The notes under the pieces were generated by a model that saw only the letters and a program-made list of their open reading frames with translations, made no database searches and was not told the DNA's origin. A stretch of DNA of 34,025 nucleotides, taken from NCBI GenBank assembly GCA_902614835.1, contig CACMMU010000001.1, positions 79,944-113,968 of the forward strand. Direction: 5' to 3'. Below, piece after piece: positions 24,773 through 32,175 of the stretch (position 1 is its first letter; each line of letters begins with the position of its first letter). A program made the position numbers and the translations under genes. Source of the stretch: an uncultured Pelagibacteraceae bacterium (GTDB taxonomy: Bacteria > Pseudomonadota > Alphaproteobacteria > Pelagibacterales > Pelagibacteraceae).

Positions 24773-24861
24773 GGAGACCAGACAACCCGCTTTCAAAAGT
24801 CCGTGCTGCTGTTTTTACACCCTGACACATTAAACATATCAAAATCGCCTGAATGGCCTCC
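24773..24861 (-). ncRNA. ffs: bacterial small signal recognition particle RNA (4.5S)
   Basis: The minus strand holds an ~89-nt RNA with an 8-bp terminal helix (GGAGGCCA with TGGTCTCC, one G:U pair). The SRP signature follows: GTCAGG and AGCAGC separated by exactly 10 nt, as in E. coli 4.5S RNA (UCCGGAAGGA there, a divergent GTGTAAAAAC here). These form the Ffh-binding internal loops of domain IV. A perfect TATAAT sits 5 bp before the 5' end, placing the transcription start at about 24861. The apical loop is unusually A-rich and not a clean GNRA tetraloop. The gene ends 4 nt before the dnaX ATG with no terminator between them. Confidence 0.85.
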
Positions 24862-24866
24862 AATTT

Positions 24867-24896
24867 ATTATACCAACATAAAATTGAATTCTACAA
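24867..24896 (-). promoter_or_regulatory. promoter of SRP RNA (and probably dnaX-ybaB-recR)
   Basis: On the minus strand TTGTAG (24896-24891) and a perfect TATAAT (24872-24867) are separated by 18 bp. Transcription would begin at about 24861, matching the first base of the SRP terminal helix. No other promoter could fit between the RNA and dnaX. Confidence 0.65.
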
Positions 24897-24920
24897 GCGT
24901 TGAATTAGAATTTTTGTGGA

Positions 24921-25766
24921 CTATTTTTTTTGTCTAAAAACCGATGCTTCGTAAACCCCTAAAATATTTAAACTTTCTGTGTGAAAACCCAATTCTTCTA
25001 AAGCTTTTTGAACCTGTGACTGTTCAATATGGCCCTCTAAATCTAAATAAAAGTTAGTTTGATCAAAAGTATTTTTTACAGAAAAACTTTCAAGCTTTGT
25101 TAGATTTACTTGATTAGTGGCAAATCCGCCCAAACATTTGTACAAGGCTGCGGGAATACTTTTCAATCTGAAAATACAAGATGTGATATATTTTTTACTT
25201 TTATCATACTCAGGTTGATTCACATTCTTTGACATTATAACGAAACGTGTAGTGTTTTGTGTTTCATCTTCAATATTTTTCATTAAGATTTTAAGATCAT
25301 ATATTTTTGCAGAAAGTCTTGAGGCAATTGCTCCGATTGATTTATCATTACTTTTTGAGAGATCTTTTGCTGATCCAGCGGTGTCGGCTGAAATAATAGT
25401 TTTAAATTTATTTTTAATAATAATTTTTTGACATTGATCTATGGCTTGCGCATGACTTCTTACAAACTTAATATCTTTAAGCTCTGCACCTTTCTTGACT
25501 AATAAATTATGCTCAACTTTTTGAAAATGTTCTGCATGTATTTGTAATTTGTATTTTGGGAGCAAATAGTGAATATCAGCTACTCTTCCTGCTAAAGAAT
25601 TCTCTATAGGTATTATAATTTTATAATCTTCGTTATCATAAGCTATCTTAAAGGTTTCCTCAAAAGTGGGACATGCTTTTATTTCTGATCCTGGAAAAAT
25701 TTCTTCACTTGCTATATGTGAATATGCACCCATTTCACCTTGGAATGCAATTTTAGCCTTACCCAT
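24921..25766 (-). CDS. pheA: prephenate dehydratase
   Basis: Converts prephenate to phenylpyruvate in phenylalanine synthesis. The 281-residue monofunctional form has the catalytic domain (IAFQGEMGAYSHIASEEIF, PIENSLAGRVADIHYLL, the conserved NTTRF motif with the catalytic Thr/Arg) and a C-terminal ACT domain from about residue 190, with KLESFSV standing where Phe-binding enzymes have ESRP. No chorismate mutase domain is present. The ATG overlaps the kdsB stop by one base (TAATG), so the two are co-translated. Phe feedback is probable from the ACT domain, but the altered ESRP motif leaves its strength open. Confidence 0.93.
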   Translation of the reverse strand: MGKAKIAFQGEMGAYSHIASEEIFPGSEIKACPTFEETFKIAYDNEDYKIIIPIENSLAGRVADIHYLLPKYKLQIHAEHFQKVEHNLLVKKGAELKDIKFVRSHAQAIDQCQKIIIKNKFKTIISADTAGSAKDLSKSNDKSIGAIASRLSAKIYDLKILMKNIEDETQNTTRFVIMSKNVNQPEYDKSKKYITSCIFRLKSIPAALYKCLGGFATNQVNLTKLESFSVKNTFDQTNFYLDLEGHIEQSQVQKALEELGFHTESLNILGVYEASVFRQKK

Positions 25767-26500
25767 TATTTCTCCATAATTTTTTTAATTTTTATTAAAT
25801 CTTTCTGTGTATCTACGCTAAGTGGTTTAGTTTTAGTAAAACCAACATGAATTTTCATTTTGTTCTCTAAGGCTCTCATTTGTTCTAATTTTCTCTCAAT
25901 CTCTAATTTACTTCTTTTCAAGTTTACATATCTTATTAAAGCTTCTTTAGTAAAGCCATAAATTCCGATATGATGGTAAATATACTTGCTTTCTTTTGCT
26001 ACATCCTCTCTTTTAAAATCAATCGCTTCGAAAAAATCTGAATTTTCAATGCTTTCTTTTGTTATTACCTTAACAATATTTTTATCATTAACCTCTAATT
26101 GACTTTCTAGAGTAGATGCTAAAGTTGCAATATCACATTTTTTTTTATTTAAATAATCTTTTAATTTAATAATATCTTTAGTATTTAAATTTGGCATATC
26201 ACCTTGCAAATTAATAATAAACTCTGGTTTATTAGAAAAAAATTTATTAAACCCTTCAAAAACTCTATCTGTACCTGTCTCATGAAAATCTTTTGATAGA
26301 AAAGACTTTCCTCCATAATTTTCTACTAATTCAAAAATGGCTTTATCTGGTGTAACAACTAAAACCTCACCGATACTCGATCTGATTGCCAAATCATAAA
26401 CGTGTAATATCATTTCTTTTTGATTGATGAGTTTTAATGGTTTGTCAGGAAGTCTTTGAGCCTGGAGTCTGGATGGTATTATGATGACGGTGCTACTCAT
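25766..26500 (-). CDS. kdsB: 3-deoxy-manno-octulosonate cytidylyltransferase (CMP-KDO synthetase)
   Basis: Activates KDO with CTP, producing the donor used by WaaA (686-1966). The 244-residue protein has the CTP-binding N-terminus VIIIPSRLQAQRLPDKPL, then DLAIRSSIGEVLVVTPDKAI, the ETGTDRVFEGF motif, FIINLQGDMPNL, YHHIGIYGFTKEALIRY, and a C-terminal LEQMRALENKMKIHVG. The family's LEQLR and HIGIY motifs make the call secure. No Shine-Dalgarno site is visible; a perfect 6-bp hairpin lies 10 nt before the ATG (26510-26526). It is first in a two-gene unit with pheA, a common alphaproteobacterial pairing. Confidence 0.95.
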   Translation of the reverse strand: MSSTVIIIPSRLQAQRLPDKPLKLINQKEMILHVYDLAIRSSIGEVLVVTPDKAIFELVENYGGKSFLSKDFHETGTDRVFEGFNKFFSNKPEFIINLQGDMPNLNTKDIIKLKDYLNKKKCDIATLASTLESQLEVNDKNIVKVITKESIENSDFFEAIDFKREDVAKESKYIYHHIGIYGFTKEALIRYVNLKRSKLEIERKLEQMRALENKMKIHVGFTKTKPLSVDTQKDLIKIKKIMEK

Positions 26501-26509
26501 AAAAATTAA

Positions 26510-26526
26510 TGCGTCTCAAGGACGCA
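26510..26526 (-). promoter_or_regulatory. hairpin in the kdsB leader
   Basis: On the minus strand TGCGTC-CTTGA-GACGCA is followed by TTAATTTTT and then the kdsB ATG. The shape resembles an intrinsic terminator or attenuator placed where a ribosome binding site would normally be. Confidence 0.5.
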
Positions 26527-26595
26527 ATAATGCTAAATTTATTTAAAGTTTTTTTTATCAACTCGTGATATATCTATACTTTAATTACCAAATTT

Positions 26596-27126
26596 ATGAA
26601 CGGTTTTGAAATAAATAAAATAGTTGCATCAATTATACTTGGGGTTTTGCTAGTTTTTGGAGTTGGTAAATTTACTGATTTTCTTTTCTTTGTAGAAAAA
26701 CCTGCTGAACCTGCTTACACAGTAGAGGCTCCTGTTGTAAAAACTGTAAGCTCATCTGGATCTTCTGGAGCCATTGATATAGCTCAATTGCTATCGATGG
26801 GATCAATAGAACATGGTCAAAAGGTATTTAAAAAATGTAGCGCATGTCACGTCGTTGCAAAGGGAGGAAAAAATAAGATTGGGCCTGTTCTTTACGGTGT
26901 TATGGGAAGAAAATCCGGAGCAATATCAGATTATAAATATTCAAAAGCTTTAATAGCTCACGCTAAAACTTGGTCATACGAGGAAATGAATTTATATCTA
27001 ATTAAACCTCAAGCACACATTAAAGGAACTAAAATGGCTTTTGCCGGATTAAAAAGTGAAAAAGATAGAGCGTCGGTAATGCTCTATATGAACAGCATGA
27101 GTGATAAACCGATCCAAAACCCTTAG
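26596..27126 (+). CDS. membrane-anchored cytochrome c (CycM/c552 type)
   Basis: A 176-residue c-type cytochrome with an uncleaved N-terminal membrane helix (about residues 9-32), a Pro/Ala/Val/Ser linker (residues 34-60), and a class I cytochrome c fold. Heme attaches at C81-S-A-C84-H85 and the axial Met is M147 in GTKMAFAG. The GPVLYGVMGRKSG segment is typical of mitochondrial-like cytochrome c. It probably carries electrons from the bc1 complex to the terminal oxidase in the periplasm, as CycM does in rhizobia. It stands alone, convergent with argF with 2 bp between stops. Confidence 0.9.
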   Translation: MNGFEINKIVASIILGVLLVFGVGKFTDFLFFVEKPAEPAYTVEAPVVKTVSSSGSSGAIDIAQLLSMGSIEHGQKVFKKCSACHVVAKGGKNKIGPVLYGVMGRKSGAISDYKYSKALIAHAKTWSYEEMNLYLIKPQAHIKGTKMAFAGLKSEKDRASVMLYMNSMSDKPIQNP

Positions 27127-27128
27127 GA

Positions 27129-28052
27129 TTATTTAAAACACCATTCAATTATACTTTTCTGAGCGTGAATTCTATTAAATGCCTGTAACCAAACAACCGA
27201 TTGTTTTCCATCCATAATATCACTCGTAACTTCCTCATCTCTACTCGCGGGTAAACAATGCATGAAAATAGAGTCTGGTTTAGCGTAACTCATAAGTTTT
27301 TTATTTACTTGAAATTTTCTTAAGGCTTTTTTCTTAGTATTTTTGTTACCTTTATCGCTCATTGAAATCCATTTATCAGTCATTATGCAGTCAGCTCCCT
27401 CGACAGCTTTAAGAGGATTATCAGTTATTAAAAGTTTACATTTATTTTTTTTCGCAAAATTAATTATTTTTTTATCTGGTTGATATTTTTTGGGACAAGC
27501 AATATTTAGTTTAAATTCAAAGCTTGTGGCTGCCTCAATAAATGAGTTAGCGACATTGTTTCCATCACCAATCCAAGCTATAGTTTTTCCTTTTATTTCA
27601 CCTTTCAGCTCTTCGAAAGTAAGAATGTCAGACATCACTTGGCAGGGATGACCTTTGTCTGTAAGTCCATTGATAATAGGAATCTCTAAATATTTTTTAA
27701 ATTCATCAACATTTTTATGTAAATCTGTTCTTATCATTAGAATGTCTGCATATTGAGATAAAACTTTTGCTGTATCTTTTATGGTTTCATCACCTTTTCC
27801 ATAATGAAATTCGTCCTGATTTAGAATTATTGATGAACCTCCTAATTGTTTAACTGCTAAGTCAAATGATATTCTGGTTCTTGTCGATGTTTTTTCAAAA
27901 ATCATAATCATAGTTTTTCCATTAAGAGGTTGATCTTCATCTGGCTGCGAGTGAGGTTTTTTTCCTCTTTCAGATTTTCTTTTTTTTGCTTTATCTATGA
28001 TTGATCTAAGTTCATCTCTTGATAAGTCCGATATATTTATAAAATTTTTCAT
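27129..28052 (-). CDS. argF: ornithine carbamoyltransferase
   Basis: Makes citrulline from ornithine and carbamoyl phosphate in arginine synthesis. The 307-residue protein has the carbamoyl-P loop FEKTSTRTRISFDLAVKQLGG, the DILMIRTDLHKN region, GLTDKGHPCQVMSDILT (HPCQ motif), WIGDGNNVANS, the TDKWISMSDKG loop and the HCLPA ornithine site. Length is typical. A lysine-rich insert near residues 230-240 (GNKNTKKKALRKF) is normal for the loop. The ATG overlaps the argD stop by 4 bp, so argD-argF are coupled. Confidence 0.96.
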   Translation of the reverse strand: MKNFINISDLSRDELRSIIDKAKKRKSERGKKPHSQPDEDQPLNGKTMIMIFEKTSTRTRISFDLAVKQLGGSSIILNQDEFHYGKGDETIKDTAKVLSQYADILMIRTDLHKNVDEFKKYLEIPIINGLTDKGHPCQVMSDILTFEELKGEIKGKTIAWIGDGNNVANSFIEAATSFEFKLNIACPKKYQPDKKIINFAKKNKCKLLITDNPLKAVEGADCIMTDKWISMSDKGNKNTKKKALRKFQVNKKLMSYAKPDSIFMHCLPASRDEEVTSDIMDGKQSVVWLQAFNRIHAQKSIIEWCFK

Positions 28053-29221
28053 AAGTTACTTTCCTGATTACAGGTATTTCTAATAATTTTAATTGCTAAA
28101 TCTATCTCTTGTTTTCTTACATTTAAAGGAGGTAAAATTCTAATAACATTTTCACCCGCTTTAATAGTAAGTAATTTGTTTTTTTCTAGTTCTTTTATAA
28201 ACTTAGTTTGATCTCCGTGAAGTTGCAAGCCCAGTAGCAAGCCAATTCCTCTAACCTCTTTTATTATTTCTGGATAATCTTCTTTAATTTTTTTTAGTTC
28301 AACCATGAAATATTTAGATATTTTTTGAACATTTTTTAAGAAGCCTTTTTTAAAAATTAAATCCATTACTGCATTGCCTACACTCATAGCAAGAGGATTG
28401 CCTCCGAAAGTACTACCGTGGGATCCTGCTGTTAAAGTAGACGCTACTTTCTTATTCATTAAAACAGCTCCTAAAGGAAAGCCGCCCCCAATTCCTTTAG
28501 CAATAGGTACAATATCAGGTTTTATTTTGGCGTAATCAAATGCAAAGAATTTTCCTGATCTTCCTACTCCACACTGAACCTCATCTAAAATTAATAATAT
28601 TTTTCTTTTGTTGCAAATTTTCCTTAATCCCTTCAAACACCACTCAGGTATAACTTTTATGCCTGATTCACCCATGGCTGTTTCGCACATAATTGCTGCT
28701 GTATTTTTGGTGATTGCTTTTTTTAAACCATTGTGATCACCAAATTTAAAATGATCAAAACCAGGTACTTTGGGTCCAAATCCTTCGGTCATTTTTTTAG
28801 AGCCGCTTGCAAATATTGCTCCCAAAGTTCTTCCGTGAAATGAGTTTTTAATACAAAGAATTCTATTTTTGTTAGGTTTTCCAATTGCATAGAAGTATCT
28901 TCTAGCTGCTTTAATAGCAGCCTCTGTTGCTTCGGCTCCACTATTTTGAAAGAGCACGTAGTCAGCAAAAGTTTTTTGTGTCAATCTTTTGGCAAGTTTT
29001 TCACCTTCGGGAATAATAAAAGCGTTAGAGACATGCCAAACTTTTTTAGTTTGCTTGTTGATTGCTTTAGATAAATATGGATTAGAGTGCCCAAAAGAAT
29101 TAACGGCTATTCCTTGGACAAAATCTAGGTATTTTTTTCCATTGGTCGAATATAAATAACTCCCCTTTCCTCTTTTAAAAGCTATTTTCCTTCTATTATA
29201 GTTTTTGACTAAATGACTCAT
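28049..29221 (-). CDS. argD: acetylornithine aminotransferase
   Basis: A PLP-dependent class III aminotransferase that converts N-acetylglutamate semialdehyde to N-acetylornithine; many also act in lysine synthesis as DapC. The 390-residue protein shows YLDFVQGIAVNSFGHSNP, VLFQNSGAEATEAAIKAARRY, SFHGRTLGA, LLILDEVQCGVGRSGKFFA, the PLP lysine in PIAKGIGGGFPLGA, GSHGSTFGGNPLA, and RGIGLLLGLQL. Directly followed by argF with a 4-bp overlap. The upstream ABC-2 permease ends 4 bp before its start. Confidence 0.95.
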   Translation of the reverse strand: MSHLVKNYNRRKIAFKRGKGSYLYSTNGKKYLDFVQGIAVNSFGHSNPYLSKAINKQTKKVWHVSNAFIIPEGEKLAKRLTQKTFADYVLFQNSGAEATEAAIKAARRYFYAIGKPNKNRILCIKNSFHGRTLGAIFASGSKKMTEGFGPKVPGFDHFKFGDHNGLKKAITKNTAAIMCETAMGESGIKVIPEWCLKGLRKICNKRKILLILDEVQCGVGRSGKFFAFDYAKIKPDIVPIAKGIGGGFPLGAVLMNKKVASTLTAGSHGSTFGGNPLAMSVGNAVMDLIFKKGFLKNVQKISKYFMVELKKIKEDYPEIIKEVRGIGLLLGLQLHGDQTKFIKELEKNKLLTIKAGENVIRILPPLNVRKQEIDLAIKIIRNTCNQESNL

Positions 29222-29224
29222 TGA

Positions 29225-30037
29225 TCAAGATTTAATTTTATATCCTTTTTTGTAAAGCTGATAAGAAATAAACCAAAAAAGTATTGCTAATATACTAAGG
29301 TATATCGACCCTATTAGGATCGAACCATCGGACTTTTCTAAAAAACTATATCTAAAACCATCAATCATGTAAAAGAAAGGGTTGCATTTACTGATAGTTT
29401 GAAGAAAACCTGGTAGCTTTTCGATCGTATAAAAAGTCCCTGATAAAAATGACAATGGTACAATGAAAAAATTTGTAATTGATGCCATGTGATCAAATTT
29501 TTCAGCCCATAAGCCTGCGATTATACCAATTGAGCCTAGAATAAATGATGAGATAAAAGTGTAAAAGATTAAAGAAGAATAACTTTTAATTTCTATATCC
29601 ACTAGAAAGTAAAAAACTAATAATGAAAAAGCACCAATCATAAAACTTCTAGTTGTGGCAGCTAAACTTATTGCAAAAGTAACCTCGCCTGGTGAGAGTG
29701 GCGCATACATTATATCAACAATATTTCCTTGAATTTTCCCGATCATAAATGACGACGAAGAGTGTGAAAAAGATTGTTGTATAATTTGCATTGCAATCAA
29801 TCCTGGCGCGAGAAAGTTTATAAAACTTACACCAAGCACATCTGATCTTTCATTGCCAATTGCAACTGAAAGAACCAGTAAAAACAAAAGAGATGAAACA
29901 ATCGGAGATAGAAGAGTTTGAATCCAAACAATAAGAAACCTTAAAACCTCCTTCTTATAGAGTGTCCAAAAACCAACCCAATTAATCTGACCAAATCTTC
30001 TTATGCCAATTTTATATTTTGTGCTTATTTCAACCAT
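29225..30037 (-). CDS. ABC-2 type transporter permease
   Basis: A 270-residue inner-membrane protein with six predicted helices and the ABC-2 (YadH/NodJ-like) layout: an amphipathic N-terminus (FWTLYKKEVLRFLIVW), LLSPIVSSLLFLLVLSVAIG, FLAPGLIAMQIIQQSF, MYAPLSPGEVTFAISL and FFIVPLSFLSGTFYTIEKLPGFLQ, followed by NPFFYMIDGFRYSFL. The family exports drugs, polysaccharides or lipids with a separate ATPase subunit. No ATPase gene adjoins it in this window. It lies 4 bp upstream of argD, so it may be co-transcribed with the arginine genes without functional relation. The start at 30037 is the first Met; the gap upstream is AT-rich. Confidence 0.85.
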   Translation of the reverse strand: MVEISTKYKIGIRRFGQINWVGFWTLYKKEVLRFLIVWIQTLLSPIVSSLLFLLVLSVAIGNERSDVLGVSFINFLAPGLIAMQIIQQSFSHSSSSFMIGKIQGNIVDIMYAPLSPGEVTFAISLAATTRSFMIGAFSLLVFYFLVDIEIKSYSSLIFYTFISSFILGSIGIIAGLWAEKFDHMASITNFFIVPLSFLSGTFYTIEKLPGFLQTISKCNPFFYMIDGFRYSFLEKSDGSILIGSIYLSILAILFWFISYQLYKKGYKIKS

Positions 30038-30148
30038 ACGTAGTCTTATAACTTCAAAAAATAAATTTTCTGTGAAAAACTTTTTTTTTTAGCAAATTTT
30101 TAACTATTTTATTTTTACACTACTAAATAATGTAATAACTTGGAATAT

Positions 30149-30168
30149 GAAAACTATATGTAGTTTTC
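30149..30168 (+). promoter_or_regulatory. perfect hairpin/palindrome just before gcrA
   Basis: GAAAACTA-TATG-TAGTTTTC is an 8-bp perfect inverted repeat that ends 7 nt before the gcrA ATG, in the place of a Shine-Dalgarno site, which is absent. It could be an operator overlapping the start region or a translation-controlling stem. Confidence 0.55.
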
Positions 30169-30175
30169 AACTTAA

Positions 30176-30676
30176 ATGAGCTGGACCCAAGAAAGAGAAG
30201 AAAAACTAAAAGAACTTTGGAAAAAGGGGCACACAGCCAGTCAAATTGCTGAAATCCTCGGTGGAACAACTAGAAATGCTGTTATCGGTAAGGCCCATAG
30301 GCTTAAACTAGCAGCCAGAGCGGCATCAAAAACATCAAGAATAGTAAAAAAAGAAGCGTCTGAGAGCAGCAATAATAAAGATGAAAAATTTGTAAGCAGA
30401 AAAGCTAGGTTTAAGTCTTTAATTTTAGATAAAAATTTTGAACCTGAAAGTCCTAAATCTTTGGAACAGCTTGATGATAAAGACTGTAGATGGCCCATAG
30501 GACATCCTGATGAAAAAAATTTTTACTTTTGTGGAAGAACTCCTGTGGAAGGCTTTTCATATTGCAAGCTTCATGTTTTGTATGCTTTTCAGCCTAAAAA
30601 TCAAAAAGAAGATCTCATCGATAAAGAGGATGACGTTCCAGATTTTATAGAGAAAAAAGTAAAAACCGCTAAATAA
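30176..30676 (+). CDS. gcrA: GcrA-family cell-cycle transcription regulator
   Basis: GcrA is an alphaproteobacterial regulator that binds RNA polymerase sigma70 and activates promoters carrying CcrM-methylated GANTC sites. The 166-residue protein starts with the diagnostic MSWTQEREEKLKELWKKGHTASQIAEIL DNA-binding helix-turn-helix, followed by GGTTRNAVIGKAHRLKL (residues 28-44). It then has a basic variable linker and the C-terminal conserved CRWPIGHP-x-FYFCGRTPVEGFSYCKLHVLYAF zone (residues 103-140) with its cysteines. Length is normal (about 170). It begins a plus-strand run with an unrelated membrane protein, arsC and an aquaporin. No clear ribosome site; see the hairpin upstream. No CcrM gene lies in the window. 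Confidence 0.94.
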   Translation: MSWTQEREEKLKELWKKGHTASQIAEILGGTTRNAVIGKAHRLKLAARAASKTSRIVKKEASESSNNKDEKFVSRKARFKSLILDKNFEPESPKSLEQLDDKDCRWPIGHPDEKNFYFCGRTPVEGFSYCKLHVLYAFQPKNQKEDLIDKEDDVPDFIEKKVKTAK

Positions 30677-30729
30677 TCTTTTTAATAAAACCTTAACATT
30701 ACTTTAATATAATAATTAGGAGACAAAAT

Positions 30730-30957
30730 ATGAATAAAATAACTATAAAATATCTTAAATGGACAAGTACGTTTTTAACCTTGTTTGGAATATTAGCATT
30801 CTATTTAGATTACTATCCTTACAGCATGATACCTCACGGACTTGGTATTATTGGATGGACAGTTGTTGGAACCATAACAAAGGATAAACCGCTACTTACA
30901 AACTTTGCATTGCAAATACCTATAATGTTTGCGGGTATAATAAAGTATTCGATATAG
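30730..30957 (+). CDS. small hypothetical membrane protein (two helices)
   Basis: A 75-residue protein that I do not recognise, with two hydrophobic helices (about residues 12-26 and 34-50) and a third weaker segment (58-73). Its middle has the motif PHGLGIIGWTVVGTITKDKPLL, which looks constrained rather than random. A good AGGAG site 8 nt before the ATG supports real expression. It sits 53 bp after gcrA and 4 bp before arsC, so it is probably co-transcribed with arsC and the MIP channel. Confidence 0.75.
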   Translation: MNKITIKYLKWTSTFLTLFGILAFYLDYYPYSMIPHGLGIIGWTVVGTITKDKPLLTNFALQIPIMFAGIIKYSI

Positions 30958-30961
30958 ATTT

Positions 30962-31396
30962 ATGAGGAATATTTTGTTTGTGTGCACGGGCAATTCAGCA
31001 AGAAGTATTCTTGCAGAAGCTTTGGTCAATAAAAATTATAGTTTAAAATTTAAAGCTTTTAGCGCAGGTAGCAATCCTACAGGGAAAATAAACCCTAATA
31101 TAAAAAAATATTTAGAAAAAAAAAATTTCGATATATCAAATTATTCTTCAAAGAATTTTGACCAGTTTTTAAAAAATAAAATAAAAATTCATCAAGTTAT
31201 AACAGTTTGTAACAATGCCCATAATGAGGTCTGTCCGGTCTGGCCTGAAAAAAAAGATATAATTCATTGGGATATTGAAGACCCAGTTGAAAAAATTAAA
31301 TCTGCTACTTCTGATACAGAGATTGAAAAAGTAATTGATGAAACTTATGAAATATTATCTAATAAGATTAAAGAATGGGTCGCAAATGAAGAATAA
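30962..31396 (+). CDS. arsC: arsenate reductase (low-molecular-weight phosphatase/thioredoxin type)
   Basis: Reduces arsenate to arsenite in the cytosol. The 144-residue protein has the P-loop C8-TGNSARS at its N-terminus, the SAGSNPTGKINP stretch, then C83 and C91 in VCNNAHNEVCPVW, and WDIEDP with the catalytic Asp. The three Cys match the C10/C82/C89 relay of S. aureus ArsC, so the thioredoxin-coupled class is likely rather than a plain tyrosine phosphatase. It overlaps the following MIP channel gene by 11 bp, a pair recalling aqpS-arsC of Sinorhizobium, where the channel lets arsenite out. Confidence 0.9.
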   Translation: MRNILFVCTGNSARSILAEALVNKNYSLKFKAFSAGSNPTGKINPNIKKYLEKKNFDISNYSSKNFDQFLKNKIKIHQVITVCNNAHNEVCPVWPEKKDIIHWDIEDPVEKIKSATSDTEIEKVIDETYEILSNKIKEWVANEE

Positions 31397-32039
31397 AATA
31401 TTTGTTGGTGAATTTATAGGAAGTTGTTTTTTAGTCATGATAATTGTTGGCTCAGGTTTAATGGCTGAAAACTTAAGTAATGACGTTGCTGTGATGTTAA
31501 TTGCAAACACAATAGCAACAGGAGCAGGTTTATTTGTGCTTATTACAGTATTTGCTGATGTATCAGGAGCTCACTTTAATCCATTTGTAAGTATTGCCAT
31601 GACAATAACGGGAAAATTAAAAAAGAAACTGCTACCCTACTATATCATTGCTCAATTGATTGGTTGCTTGATTGGTGTTGGTTTAGCCAATTTCTTTTTT
31701 GAACATGACATTTATGAATTATCTACTAAATCAAGAGATGGAATTTACATATTCACATCTGAAGTAATAGCAACATTAGGGCTTATAATAATAATTTTTG
31801 GCTCTATGAAGTCAGGAAAAATTGCTGTTGCTGCTAGTGTTGGTCTTTATATTACAGCTGGTTACTGGTTTACTTCGTCTACTTCTTTTGCAAATCCAGC
31901 TGTTGCGATTGCTAGAACTTTTACAGAATCGTTTACTGGTATTAGTTATTTAAACACTCCTTATTATATCTTAGCTGAACTTGTAGGAATGTTAATTGCT
32001 GTATTTATTGTTAAAAAGTTATTTTTAGTGAAAAATTGA
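31386..32039 (+). CDS. aquaporin/glycerol facilitator (MIP) family channel, probable arsenite exit channel
   Basis: A 217-residue membrane channel with six helices and the two MIP half-loops: NPF at 65-67 (AHFNPFVSI) in place of the usual first NPA, and NPA at 170-172 followed by R177, the constriction-site arginine. I set the start at the ATG at 31386, inside the end of arsC, giving MKNKIFVGEFIGSCF; the longer frame adds only arsC antiphase sequence. Overlap with arsC suggests joint action: ArsC makes arsenite and the channel lets it leave down its gradient. A water or small-solute role cannot be excluded. Confidence 0.87.
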   Translation: MKNKIFVGEFIGSCFLVMIIVGSGLMAENLSNDVAVMLIANTIATGAGLFVLITVFADVSGAHFNPFVSIAMTITGKLKKKLLPYYIIAQLIGCLIGVGLANFFFEHDIYELSTKSRDGIYIFTSEVIATLGLIIIIFGSMKSGKIAVAASVGLYITAGYWFTSSTSFANPAVAIARTFTESFTGISYLNTPYYILAELVGMLIAVFIVKKLFLVKN

Positions 32040-32139
32040 AAAATACAAAACTTGCCAATCGGATAAGTTTAATTAAAAAATATTAAAAATTTGTAAACTA
32101 CAGGTTGTATAAAATTAACTTTTAGATTTATGAATTCTG

Positions 32140-32154
32140 TGATTAAATTAATCA
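32140..32154. promoter_or_regulatory. perfect 7-1-7 palindrome before the lysine-rich gene
   Basis: TGATTAA-A-TTAATCA lies 21 bp before the ATG at 32176 and just before the GGAGG ribosome site. It is a possible operator or leader stem; AT-rich palindromes of this size can also arise by chance. Confidence 0.35.
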
Positions 32155-32175
32155 TCTAATAATCTGGAGGTAAAA

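Noticed and set aside
24578-24937. 119-codon plus-strand frame across the dnaX start and SRP RNA
   Set aside because: It is antisense to dnaX and to the SRP RNA and has no recognisable protein features.
32040-32070. Imperfect stem after the MIP channel gene (CTTGCC/GGATAAG)
   Set aside because: Mismatched and without a T-run; too weak to call a terminator.
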